A stretch of 64,000 nucleotides of DNA from JAMXLO01 sp963812075 (lineage in GTDB: Bacteria > Pseudomonadota > Alphaproteobacteria > Acetobacterales > Acetobacteraceae). Within the stretch, counting starts at the first letter, position 1. The number at the start of each line of letters is the position of its first letter. The notes under the pieces are model-generated. The model saw only the letters and a program-made list of their open reading frames with translations, made no database searches and was not told where the DNA came from. This document shows, piece after piece, positions 48,305 through 57,247 of the stretch. The position numbers and the translations under genes were made by a program. Where the stretch lies: NCBI GenBank assembly GCA_963812075.1, contig CAWETN010000009.1, positions 1-64,000 of the forward strand. Reading direction: 5' to 3'.

Positions 48305-49467
48305 TGCCCCGCTTTCCCGCAGCCGTCCGCAACTGCCCGCAGGCCGCCAGGATATCGTGACCGCGCGGCGTCCGGACCGGCGAAGCAAACCCGGCCCGTT
48401 CACGATCGCCGCGAAACGGTCCAGCGCCGCCTTCCCGCTCGTCTCGAACCGCGACCCCGGCCACGGATTGAACGGGATGAGATTAACCTTCGCGGGCATG
48501 TCCGGCGATTAGCCGCACCAGTTCGCGCGCCTCGGCCTCGGCAGTCGTTCACGCCCTTCAGCATGACGTACTCGAAGGTGATCCGCCGAGCGTTGGACGC
48601 ATCCCGGGTAACGCCGGCACGCGGCAAGGACCTCGGCTATCGGATACTTCCGGTTCAGCGGCACCAGTTCATCGCGCAGATCGTCGCGGACCGCGTGCAG
48701 CGATACCGCCAGGTTCACGCCCAGTTCGGCGCCGGCGCGATCCATCATCGGCACGACGCCCGAAGTGGAGAGCGTGATCCGCCGGCGAGACAGCCCGATG
48801 CCCTCGCCGTCCATCGCGATCTTCATCGCCTTGGCGACGTTGGTGTAGTTGTACAGAGGCTCGCCCATGCCCATCAGCACGATGGTCGACAGCAGTCGCG
48901 GCGTCTCGCCTTTCGGCGACGGCCACTCGCCATAGGAATCCCGCGCCGCCATGAACTGGCCGACGATCTCCGGCGCACCCAAATTGCGCACCAGCGTCTG
49001 GGTTCCGGTATGGCAGAACCGGCAAGACAATGTGCAGCCGACCTGCGACGAGATACAGACGGCGCCGCGGTCCTCGGCGGGGTCGGGGATGTAGACCGTC
49101 TCCGCCTCTTGCCCATCGCGGAACCGGAACAACCATTTGCGGGTTTCGTCCACGGACGTCTGGACCACGGCCGCCTCCGGGCGGCCAATCACGAAGCGCT
49201 CAGCCAATCGGCTGCAGCGGCTTGGCGATCGAGGACATGCGAGCGAAATCGGTGGCGCCCTGGTGGTAGATCCAGTGCCACAGCTGCTTGACGCGGAACG
49301 GAGGTTCGCCGATCGCCGCCATCTCGGCCGCCAATTCGGCGCGATCCATCCCGACCAGATCGCGCCGCCCGTCGGCCAGCTACGCCGTCAGGCGGGTCGA
49401 ACAGCGCCGACTTCGCCAGAACGCGGGCGCGGTCGGCTTCGGAAAGATCGCTCACTTCGCGGGACAT
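48273..49467 (-). CDS. rlmN: Dual-specificity RNA methyltransferase RlmN (multiply frameshifted)
   Basis: Radical SAM enzyme that methylates A2503 of 23S rRNA and A37 of tRNAs. Intact middle: GAVCISSQVGCTLSCRFCHTGTQ holds the C-x3-C-x2-C cluster, then IVLMGMGEPLYNY, STSGVVPMM and AVSLHA. The N-terminal part (ELAAEMAAIGEPPFRVKQLWHWIYHQGATDF) and the C-terminal part (KVNLIPFNPWPGSRF, SPVRTPRGHDILAACGQL) lie in other frames. About six single-base indels (near 49390, 49212, 48610, 48542, 48500 and 48410) must be corrected. The start at 49467 overlaps the end of the IalB gene. Confidence 0.9.
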
Positions 49468-49983
49468 GCCTTGACGATCGCCGCATAGGCCTGGCGCAAA
49501 ACCCTTCAGGCTGAAAGTGTCGGTCACTTCCTTCGGGCTCGGGGACCGAGCGATGGCTCTTGTCCCCTTGCCGAATGCGGTGACGGCCGCCTTGCCGTCG
49601 CGGGCGAAAGCGTTCTGGCCTGACGTGTAGAAGTCCAGCCCGGTCTGATCGACCTGCACGGTGACGGTCGCATTGCGGCGCATAGGCGAAGCCCCGCCTC
49701 GATCGCGATGGCATCGCGACCCGACGAGCGCTCGGTCACGGTCAGCACCACACCCCCGCGGCCAGGCAACGAGCGGCGCCGAACTCTGTGCCCGGGTGAA
49801 GGCGTAACAAACGGTTTGTCCCGCCTCCTTATGGGTCGCCGCCGTCCAGTCGTCGAACTTGCCGATGGATTTTGGACTGTCCGCCGTAGCGTGCTTGGCC
49901 GGCGCCGGCTTGTTTGTTTCGGCGGTGGCGGGCAGGGCCAGCAGCAGCGCGATAGTCAGAAAACAGGGGAATCGGATGTTCAT
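49452..49983 (-). CDS. Invasion-associated locus B (IalB) family protein (frameshifted)
   Basis: About 175 residues after correction. Signal peptide CFLTIALLLALPATAE, then IGKFDDWTAATHKEAGQTVCYAFTRA, which is the usual start of the mature IalB fold, later VTVQVDQTGLDFYTSGQNAF and DTFSLKGFAQAYAAIVKACPAK with the conserved C-terminal Cys. Indels are needed near 49765, 49695, 49683 and 49497. Periplasmic or secreted; the founding member in Bartonella helps invasion, but the family is common in free-living alphaproteobacteria. Confidence 0.85.
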
Positions 49984-50031
49984 GCGCGCAGCAATAGGGC
50001 CGCTGTGTATGCGGAACAAGCACGCGCGCGC

Positions 50032-50627
50032 TCATGGCTTCTTCGCGTCCGTGTGAAACCCAACCGGGCGCAGCCAGTCCGGTATTGTCTTGCGGAACCG
50101 CGGCGCCCCGTGGCCGGTTGGTGGCGAGCGCCTGCAGGGGGCCTCTCGAACCCACCGGCCGGTCGGGGAATCGTCCGTGCTGCAGCAGCCGGTCGTAGAG
50201 CACCAAGGCCCCGGCCACCGCCAGGTTCAGTGCGAACCGAGTGGGGATGCGGATGATGTGATCGCACCGCTGCTGCAATGAAGCCGACAAGTCCGGCGCG
50301 CTCCGGTCCCAAAACGTAGGCGGCGTTCAGCGGATGACGGAAGGACGGCAGATCGATCGCGTTCTCCAGCAGCTCGATGCCGACCAGGCGCACTCGCGCG
50401 GCAGCGACAGGTCGGCCACGGTTGGATAACGCCACATCGGCACGTGGAGGGGCGTATCGGCGGTATCCGCCGTGCGGGCCGCGCGCGCATCCCACCCGGT
50501 CCCGATCGGTGAAACAGAACGATGCTCCGAACGCGTGCCCGGTGCGCAGCAGCGCACCGATGTTGGCGGATTTGGAGACACCCTCGGCGCCGATGCCGAA
50601 ATACCCTCTGACCCTGGCTTCAACCAT
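50032..50627 (-). CDS. SPOUT (TrmH/SpoU) family RNA methyltransferase (frameshifted)
   Basis: About 195 residues. Start RGYFGIGAEGVSKSANIGALLRTGHAFGASFCF matches the TrmH-like N-terminal motif; DTPLHVPMWRYPTVADLSLP, then LLENAIDLPSFRHPLNAAYVLGPERAGL is the knot motif, and IRIPTRFALNLAVAGALVLYDRLL is the SAM-binding C-terminal motif. These lie in several frames. The C-terminus FRKTIPDWLRPVGFHTDAKKP ends at 50032. About five indels are required. Divergent from the next gene with 22 bases between starts. Confidence 0.85.
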
Positions 50628-50649
50628 CCGGGCGGTCTATTCCGCCGTC

Positions 50650-51897
50650 ATGACCGACGCAACAGACCGGCGACTGGCCGGCCAATACGAAGCCTATCCC
50701 TATCCGAGGCGCGACCCGCGTGATGAGGCGAGGCGCCTGGTGGTGGGCAGCCCCAGCCACATCCGCGAGATCGACCATTGGATCTTCGGCGCCGCTCGTC
50801 CGGCGAGCCGACCGCTGAATGCGCTGGTCGCCGGGTGGCGGCACGGGCGATGCGACCATCATGCTGGCGCAGCAGATGACCAGCCTGGGTCGAACCGGGA
50901 CGGTGACCTGGCTCGACCGGTCCGCCGCGGCGCTGACGATCGCGCGGGCGCGCGCGGACGCCCGCCGGCTGACCAATATCGAATGGGAGCAGCGGTCGTT
51001 GCTCGATCTGCCGGGATCGGGGCTGGGGCCGTTCGACTACATCGATTGCTGCGGCGTCCTGCACCATCTGCCGGATCCGGCGGAGGGACTGCGTGCCTTG
51101 CTGTCGGTGCTGGCGCCCGGTGGCGGCATGGGGTTGATGACATACGCGCCGTATGGACGGACGGGTGTCTATATGATGCAGGACGTGCTGCGCCGCCTCG
51201 CGCCCCGCCGACGAAATGCCCCAACAGCGGCTTGATATCGCCCGGCGGGTGATGAAGCACTTGCCGGAGACCCAATGGCTGCGACGCAATCGAAACTTCG
51301 ACGACCATATCAACGGCGGCGATGCTGGCCTGTATGACCTGCTGCTGAACCCGCGCGACCGGGCCTATCACCGTTGCGGAGCTCAGCAAGTTGCTGGGCG
51401 ACGCGGGGCTGCGGATCACCTGCTGGGTGGAGCCGATCCGCTACGATCCGATCGCCATGCTGCCTGATACGAGGCTGCGCGCTCGACTGTGAGCGCAATG
51501 GATCCGATCGGACGCGCCGCGTTAGCTGAGGCTCTGGCGGGCAATATGGCGGTCCACATCGTGTATTGCGTGCGTCAGCGGCGACCCGGTCCAGCGGCGG
51601 GACTGCATGGCGCCCGACGCGGTCCCGGTGCTGCGCGAGCTGTCGGGACCGGAACTTGCCGGCGGCATCCAGCCGGATGGCACGATCGCCTTTCTGTTCG
51701 ACGGGCTGCGCCTGCCGATCGCATTGCCGCCGCTGGCGCCGGCGATGCTGCGGCTGGTGGACGGGCGGCGCACGGTGGGCGAGATCGCCGCGACGCTGGC
51801 GGCGACGGGCACCGCCGCCGAAGCGTTCGCCCGCGCCTGGCGCGCCACGTTCGGGGCACTGGAGCGGATCAACCGGCTGTTGCTGGCGGCACGCTGA
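50650..51897 (+). CDS. SAM-dependent methyltransferase with C-terminal extension (frameshifted)
   Basis: About 415 residues after correction. N-terminal QYEAYPYPRRDPRDEARRL and GSPSHIREIDHWIFG, then SAM motif GGGTGDATIMLAQQM, YIDCCGVLHHLPDPAEGLRALLSVLAPGG, PETQWLRRNRNFDDHINGGDAGLYDLLLNPRDRAY and a C-terminal domain (PVLRELSGPELAGGIQ to FGALERINRLL) that looks like a small PqqD-like or winged-helix region. Breaks near 50837, 51205, 51380 and 51585 are all single-base. I do not know its substrate. Confidence 0.8.
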
Positions 51898-51936
51898 ACC
51901 CCTTGGCGCCGCGGCCTTGTGGGAATACATGTACCT

Positions 51937-51970
51937 CTTATGCATGATATGATCTTATGCATGATATGAT
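51937..51970 (+). repeat. 17-bp perfect tandem duplication at the hemoglobin start
   Basis: CTTATGCATGATATGAT occurs twice back to back (51937-51953 and 51954-51970). The first codon of the hemoglobin gene (ATG 51957) lies in the second copy; the first copy would have put the same ATG in a different frame. It includes the palindrome ATGCAT. It looks like a recent slippage event or a double operator. Confidence 0.85.
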
Positions 51971-52385
51971 CGCTCGGCCTCGCAGCGAGGTGACCGAAGA
52001 AGCAATCCGCCTGCTGGTGGACCGGTTCTATGCACGCATCCGGCGCGATGCGACGCTGCGACCGGTGTTTGCTGCCGCTATCGCCGACGATGCGTGGCCG
52101 GCGCATCTGGAGAAGATGTATGCCTTCTGGTCGTCGGTCATGCTGACCAGTGGCCGCTACAAGGGCGATCCGGTCAGCGTGCACCGCGCCGTGGCGGGCA
52201 TCGAGCCACCGAAGTTCGGCAACTGGCTGGATATTTTCGAGGCGACGGCGAGGGAACTGTTTGTCCCGGCAATCGCCGAGGATTTCGCCCACAAGGCGCG
52301 GACGATCGCGGAGAGCCTGAAGCTCGCGCTTTTCTTCCGCCCGCATCGCGCATGGACCGAGGACCTGCGCAGGCCTGGGAGTTGA
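51957..52385 (+). CDS. Group III truncated hemoglobin
   Basis: 142 residues, typical for group III. After the start (MHDMIARPRS, an alternative start at residue 4) comes EEAIRLLVDRFYARIRRD, then WPAHLEKMYAFWSSVMLTSGRYKG, the proximal His in VHRAVAG and FGNWLDIFEATARELF. Known members bind O2, NO or peroxides. It is followed two bases later by a PAS protein gene, suggesting a joint gas or redox response. Confidence 0.88.
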   Translation: MHDMIARPRSEVTEEAIRLLVDRFYARIRRDATLRPVFAAAIADDAWPAHLEKMYAFWSSVMLTSGRYKGDPVSVHRAVAGIEPPKFGNWLDIFEATARELFVPAIAEDFAHKARTIAESLKLALFFRPHRAWTEDLRRPGS

Positions 52386-52387
52386 GC

Positions 52388-52807
52388 GTGGATTTCGAGG
52401 GCTTCGCGACCGTGGTGCTGCGTTCCATGGCGGACGCGCTGGTATATGCCGATGCCGCGGGCACCATCCGCTATTGGAACGCCGCGGCCGAAAGGATGTT
52501 CGGTTTTACGGCAGCCGAGGCGCTGGGCCAGCGGCTGGACATCATCGTCCCAGAATCGCTGCGTCGTCGCCATTGGGAAGGCTACGACAAGACGATGCGC
52601 ACCGGGCACAGCCGCTATGGCGAAGGTGACCTGCTCGCGGTGCCGGCCATCCGCAAGGACGGGTCGCGCATCTCGATAGAGTTTACCATCACGCCGTTCC
52701 GCGACGATGCGGGCGACATGGTCGGCATCGCGGCGGTGATTCGCGACGTGACCAAACGGTTCGAGGAGATGCAGGCGCTGCGTCGGCGCGTCGCGCCAGC
52801 GAGCTAA
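52388..52807 (+). CDS. Single PAS-domain protein
   Basis: 139 residues with a GTG start 2 bases after the hemoglobin stop (a TTG two codons upstream is possible). Almost the whole chain is one PAS domain: ADALVYADAAGTIRYWNAAAERMFGFTAAEALGQRLDIIVPESLR, FTITPFRDDAGDMVGIAAVIRDVTKRFEE, with the last part forming the usual signal-transmitting helix. No output domain follows. It could bind heme or flavin or act as an adaptor for another protein. Confidence 0.85.
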   Translation: MDFEGFATVVLRSMADALVYADAAGTIRYWNAAAERMFGFTAAEALGQRLDIIVPESLRRRHWEGYDKTMRTGHSRYGEGDLLAVPAIRKDGSRISIEFTITPFRDDAGDMVGIAAVIRDVTKRFEEMQALRRRVAPAS

Positions 52808-53631
52808 GCCCGCATCTCCCGCCCGGTGCCGCGCATCAGGATCTGCGCGTGTGCGCCGGTGACTGCCGCATGATACGCCACCGCCGCCTCCGACAGGTCG
52901 GCGTCCGGTCGCTGCTCGTGTTCGAAGTTGCCGTGGCGGTCCTGGCCGCGCACCAGCGTCGCGGTGTCGTGGCTGCCGGCGACCTGACGCACATAGGTCG
53001 GAATGTACCGGATGGCGAAGCCGATGCGCCGGTCGTCCGACGGGTTCGGATCGGAGCCGTGGATCAGCCGCACGTGGTGCAGCGACATCTCGCCGGCGGC
53101 GAGTTCCAACATAGCCGCCCGTCGCTCATCGACATCGACCTCGATCTCCTGGCCGCGCGACAGCAGGTTCTCGGGCGCGAACGTGTCGCGATGCGGCACC
53201 TGATCCAGCTTGTGCGACGCCGGGATCACCCGCATGGCACCGTTCGCCGCGATGCTGTCGGTGAACGCCACCCAGGCGGTGACGATGTCTGGTGGCTCCA
53301 GCCCCCAGTAGGTGGAATCCTGGTGCCACGACACGTAGCTTGGATTGCGCGCCTCCTTGGTGAAGAAGGAGGTGCCCCAGCACAGGATGTCGGGGCCGAT
53401 GATGTCCTCCACCGCATCGAGGATGCGCGGATGGCGGATCAGGTCGTTCAGCCAGGTGAACAGCAGATGCGGCTTGTGCCGCACGGCACCCTGCATGCCG
53501 CTGCCGCTCGCTTCGAACGCCTCGAGCCGGCTGCGCAGCGCGCGCGCCTCGGTGCGGCTCAGCACCGGCACCGGGGCGTAGTAGCCGAGATCGCGATACT
53601 GCCGCACGGCAGCTTCGGTCAGGGACTTCAT
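52804..53631 (-). CDS. Phytanoyl-CoA dioxygenase (PhyH) family protein
   Basis: 275 residues from ATG 53631 (53640 also possible). Cupin-like Fe(II)/2-oxoglutarate dioxygenase: SWHQDSTYWGLEPP gives H-x-D and MSLHHVRLIHGSDPNPSDDRRIGFAIRY the distal His and an Arg that binds 2-oxoglutarate. PASHKLDQVPHRDTF lies between. PhyH-type enzymes hydroxylate acyl-CoAs, ectoine or natural products. The gene converges with the PAS gene. Confidence 0.9.
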   Translation of the reverse strand: MKSLTEAAVRQYRDLGYYAPVPVLSRTEARALRSRLEAFEASGSGMQGAVRHKPHLLFTWLNDLIRHPRILDAVEDIIGPDILCWGTSFFTKEARNPSYVSWHQDSTYWGLEPPDIVTAWVAFTDSIAANGAMRVIPASHKLDQVPHRDTFAPENLLSRGQEIEVDVDERRAAMLELAAGEMSLHHVRLIHGSDPNPSDDRRIGFAIRYIPTYVRQVAGSHDTATLVRGQDRHGNFEHEQRPDADLSEAAVAYHAAVTGAHAQILMRGTGREMRA

Positions 53632-53732
53632 GGCGGCCATCCTGTTCCGCAGTGAGATGGACAAGGCCGATACTCCCGCGCCACCATCGACGGCAAGTCT
53701 GGGAGGAAGCAACAACAACCTGGGAGACCACC

Positions 53733-55316
53733 ATGCGGCGACGTACGTTCCTCGCGGCTTCGGCTGCCACCCTGGCCCTGCCGGCGATCGGCCAGGCCGA
53801 GAGCAAGCGGGTCCTGAAGTTCATCCCGCAGTCGGACCTGGCGATCCTCGATCCGGTCTGGACCACGGCCTACGTGACGCGCAACCACGCCTATATGATC
53901 TACGACACGCTGTACGGGCAGACCGGCCAGAAGGAGGGCTTCAAGGCGACGCCGCAGATGGTCGCCGGCCACACCGTCGAAAACGACGGCAAGACCTGGA
54001 AGCTCACGCTGCGCGATGGGCTGATATTCCACAACGGCGAGAAGGTGCTGGCACGGGATTGCGCCGCCTCGATCAAACGCTGGGGTGCGCGCGACGCGTT
54101 CGGCCAGGCGCTGATGGCGCGCACCGACGAAATTTCCACGCCCGACGACAAGACCATCGTGATCCGCCTGAAGCAGCCGTTTCCGTTGCTGCCGGACGCA
54201 CTGGGCCACGGCGCCTCCAACATGTGCGCCATCATGCCAGAGCAGATTGCCGCATCGGATCCGTTCAAGCAGTTCACCGAGGTGGTCGGCAGCGGTCCTT
54301 TCCGCTTCAAGACAGACGAACGCGTGCAGGGATCGTTCTTCGCCTATGAGCGCTTCGACAAGTACAAGCCGCGCGAGGATGGTGAGACAAGCTTCACGGC
54401 CGGCCCAAAGATCGTGCATTTCGACCGCGTCGAATGGCACGTCCAGCCGGACTACGCCACCAAAGCCGCAGCGATGCAGGCGGGTGAGATGGACTGGTGG
54501 GAGAACCCGCCGGCGGACCTGCTGCCGCTGCTGAGAAAGGCCAATATCACGGTCGAGATCACCGATCGTACCGGCACACCGTTCCTGTTGCGGCCGAACC
54601 ATCTGTATCCCCCGTTCGACAAGCCTGCCGTTCGCCGCGCGCTGCTGGGGGCCATCGACCAGTCGGCGTACATGATCGCCATGCAGGGCGAGGATACCTC
54701 GCTCTGGTCGGTGCCGTGTGGCTTCTTCCCTCCGGTTTCACCGCTGGCAAGCAACGCCGGCATGTCCGTGCTCACCGGGAAACGCGACTACGCCGCGGTG
54801 AAGAAGGCGCTGGAGGCAGCCGGCTACCAGGGCGAGAAGGTGGTGCTGATGGGAGCAACTGACCAGCCTGCCAACTATCCGCTGGCTGAGATCGCCGCGG
54901 ATATGCTGAAGCGCGTCGGCGTGAACGTGGATTACCAGGCGACCGATTGGGGCATGGTGGTGCAGCGTCGTGCGCTGACCAAGCCGCCGGCCGACGGTGG
55001 CTGGAACTTGTTCTGCACCGGCTTCTCCGGCCTGGATTTCTTCACCCCCGCGAGCCACCTGCCACTGCGCGGCAACGGCAGGGGCGCTTGGTTCGGCTGG
55101 CCCGAGGATCCGAAGGTCGAGGCGCTGCGGGAAGCATGGTTCAATGCCCCGGACGTCGCCGCACAGAAGAAGGTGGGCGAGGAAGCGCAACTTCAGGCAT
55201 TCGAGAACGTGCCGTACTACCCGCTCGGGTTGGCGCAGCTTCCGACCGCATTTCTCCCCGCGATCACCGGGGTGCCGGAGGGCTTTCCGATCTTCTGGAA
55301 CGTCCGCCGCACCTGA
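53733..55316 (+). CDS. ABC transporter substrate-binding protein, family 5 (peptide type)
   Basis: 527 residues. Tat-type signal peptide RRRTFLAASAATLALPAIGQA. Typical SBP family 5: DLAILDPVWTTAYVTRNHAYMIYDTLYG, TLRDGLIFHNGEKVLARD, VGSGPFRFKTDE, GEMDWWENPPADLLPLL and LPLRGNGRGAWFGW. It would bind dipeptides, opines or other compounds in the periplasm. No permease or ATPase gene is adjacent, so it is an orphan here. ATG follows GGGAGACCACC. Confidence 0.92.
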   Translation: MRRRTFLAASAATLALPAIGQAESKRVLKFIPQSDLAILDPVWTTAYVTRNHAYMIYDTLYGQTGQKEGFKATPQMVAGHTVENDGKTWKLTLRDGLIFHNGEKVLARDCAASIKRWGARDAFGQALMARTDEISTPDDKTIVIRLKQPFPLLPDALGHGASNMCAIMPEQIAASDPFKQFTEVVGSGPFRFKTDERVQGSFFAYERFDKYKPREDGETSFTAGPKIVHFDRVEWHVQPDYATKAAAMQAGEMDWWENPPADLLPLLRKANITVEITDRTGTPFLLRPNHLYPPFDKPAVRRALLGAIDQSAYMIAMQGEDTSLWSVPCGFFPPVSPLASNAGMSVLTGKRDYAAVKKALEAAGYQGEKVVLMGATDQPANYPLAEIAADMLKRVGVNVDYQATDWGMVVQRRALTKPPADGGWNLFCTGFSGLDFFTPASHLPLRGNGRGAWFGWPEDPKVEALREAWFNAPDVAAQKKVGEEAQLQAFENVPYYPLGLAQLPTAFLPAITGVPEGFPIFWNVRRT

Positions 55317-55852
55317 TGGACGGACCGCGCCCGGCCACGAGCGCGGTCATCGTCATCTTCGGCGCGGCAGTGCTGCAGGGCGGGCGCCCGAGCACGACTT
55401 TGCGCTGGCGTGTCGAGGCCGCCGCCGAATTCGGCCGCCGCTTTGCCGATCCGCTGTTCGTGCCGACCGGCGGCGTCGGCCGGTTCGGACCATCCGAGGC
55501 CTCGGTGATGGCCGATCTGCTGCTGGCGCATGGCGTGCCGCGGCACCGCATCCTGCCGGAGCCGACCGGCACCGACACGCTGTCCTCGGTGCGCGCCGTC
55601 GCAGCCCTGCTGAACCGGCACGCGATCGCCGCACCGGTGTTCGCAGCCAGCAGCCTGTACCACCTGCCGCGCTGTCTGATGCTGTTGCGCCTGACGGGCG
55701 TCCCGGCACGGGCGGCGGCGCCGCCCGTCGTGCCGGCCGCGACGAATTGGTGGCGACGCTGCTATTGGTGGCTGCGCGAGGTGCCGGCGCTGCCGTACGA
55801 CGCGATGGCGGCACTGTTCCAGCGCTGGCGCGGGAGGTCCGACCCACGCTGA
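55316..55852 (+). CDS. YdcF/DUF218-like protein
   Basis: 178 residues, the start shares its A with the stop of the preceding gene. The DUF218 pattern is readable: AVIVIFGAAVLQGGRPSTTLRWRVEAAAEF, PLFVPTGGVG, EASVMADLLLAHGVPRHRILPEPTGTDTLSSVRAVA and FAASSLYHLPRCLMLLRL. Members are implicated in envelope or nucleotide metabolism. No membrane helix at the N-terminus, unlike SanA/ElyC. Confidence 0.85.
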   Translation: MDGPRPATSAVIVIFGAAVLQGGRPSTTLRWRVEAAAEFGRRFADPLFVPTGGVGRFGPSEASVMADLLLAHGVPRHRILPEPTGTDTLSSVRAVAALLNRHAIAAPVFAASSLYHLPRCLMLLRLTGVPARAAAPPVVPAATNWWRRCYWWLREVPALPYDAMAALFQRWRGRSDPR

Positions 55853-55913
55853 CGCTACGCGAATGCCGGCTGCCATCGCGCGGCCGGGGAGCGTGAACCA
55901 GACGGGTCCCGCT

Positions 55914-55982
55914 CCCGGCACGTGGCTGGGGTGCCGCACTGCTCCACGCTGGGGTCGTGCAGCACCCCAGCCACGTGCCGGG
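55914..55982. repeat. Perfect 21-bp inverted repeat
   Basis: Arms at 55914-55934 and 55962-55982 are exact reverse complements and are separated by 27 bases. The arm contains CACGTGGCTGGGGTGC. There is no T tract downstream on either strand. It lies between ydcF-like and SDR genes and may form a large cruciform, an mRNA stem, or be a mobile palindromic element. Confidence 0.85.
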
Positions 55983-56111
55983 CGTCTCCGCCCGGAGCAC
56001 GGACACGCCGAGCGTCGCGATCGTGCCCGCCGGCGTGTAAGGACCGCGTTGGACGGACGGGTGTCGCCACGGGCACAGTGGCATTTCACCTGATCGGGCG
56101 GACGCATTCCC

Positions 56112-56936
56112 ATGACCAACCTGTTTGACCTGACGGGCCGGATCGCCGTGGTGACCGGGGCTGCGCAAGGCATGGGCCGCGCTATGGCGACCGCGCTGGC
56201 CGAGGCCGGCGCCGACCTGGTGCTGCTCGACCGCAACGCCGTCGGGCTCGAGGCGACGGCGCACGCCATCCGGGAGGTCGGGCGCAAGGCGCGGCCGATC
56301 GCGGGCGACGTCACCGACACCGACCACATGGACCAGGTGTTCGCCACCGTGGACCGCGAGTTCGGGCGCGTAGACGTCCTGGGCAACGTGGCGGGCGAGG
56401 CGAAGGTCGGGGCGGCCGAACACATGACGCCGGCGGATGTCCGCAGCACGTTCCACAACCTGGTGATCAGCCGCTATCTCACCTGCCAGCTTGCCGGCCG
56501 GCGGATGCTGGCGCAGGGCAGAGGCAGCATCATCAGCATCGGCTCGATCGCCGGCGTGTCCTCGCTGGGGCGGGCGCAGTCAGTGTACGGCATGGCGATG
56601 GCGGCGGTGATTCAGATGACGCGCGAGCTGTCCACCGAGTGGGCCGGGCGCGGCGTGCGGGTGAACTGCATCCTGCCGGCGCAGGTGCTGGGCGCCAACG
56701 GGCTGGGACCGCGCATGGAGGCGGATCCGTGGCTGCGCGATACATTCCTGCGCGGCATCCCGGCGGGGCGGTTCGGCCAGCCGGACGACATCAAGGGCCT
56801 GGCGGTGCTGCTGGCATCGGATGCCGCCAGCTGGATCACGGGCGCGGCGATTCCGATGGATGGGGGCAACCTCGCGATGAATGCCGGCGGCGGATTGCTG
56901 GCCCCGATCATGGAGCGACATGGCGGAAGGCGGTGA
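56112..56936 (+). CDS. SDR family oxidoreductase-like protein lacking the catalytic Lys
   Basis: 274 residues. Rossmann glycine motif VVTGAAQGMGRAM, Asp after beta-2 (LVLLDRNAV), NVAGEAKVG, GSIAGVSS with Ser145 and Tyr159 in SVYGMAMAAV. The lysine expected four residues after Tyr is Met163, coded ATG at 56598. The rest (ELSTEWAGRGVRVNCILPAQV and WITGAAIPMDGG) is standard. Similar YxMAM sequences seem familiar in related proteins, so it may be a genuine subgroup with altered activity. Confidence 0.85.
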   Translation: MTNLFDLTGRIAVVTGAAQGMGRAMATALAEAGADLVLLDRNAVGLEATAHAIREVGRKARPIAGDVTDTDHMDQVFATVDREFGRVDVLGNVAGEAKVGAAEHMTPADVRSTFHNLVISRYLTCQLAGRRMLAQGRGSIISIGSIAGVSSLGRAQSVYGMAMAAVIQMTRELSTEWAGRGVRVNCILPAQVLGANGLGPRMEADPWLRDTFLRGIPAGRFGQPDDIKGLAVLLASDAASWITGAAIPMDGGNLAMNAGGGLLAPIMERHGGRR

Positions 56937-57247
56937 CGCCACTGCCGATGAGACCTGATCGGCGCGGTCCGCAAGCGTGCGTTTTCCCTTGCACGGTATC
57001 CCGGGAGCGCAACCGCGCAGATGCCGACGTTGAGCATCGTGATCCGGATGTTCTGAGAATAATCCAGCGTCACAGTTCCACGCCGTGTGTGCGGCGCACG
57101 AGGCGCCGATCGACATCCATTTGAGGCGCGACGACATTTGGCAAGCGTTCTGCTTCAGCCAATGATGCGGGACCACCGGCCTGTGGCAGCCCCGCTTGTG
57201 GAGGGCGGGCTCGCCGACCGACGGACCACGTTCTTGTCAGGGGTGTC
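56937..57247. other. 311-base intergenic region
   Basis: No gene, RNA or repeat is evident. It should contain the promoter of the acyl-CoA synthetase gene; I see no convincing -35/-10 pair. Confidence 0.4.
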
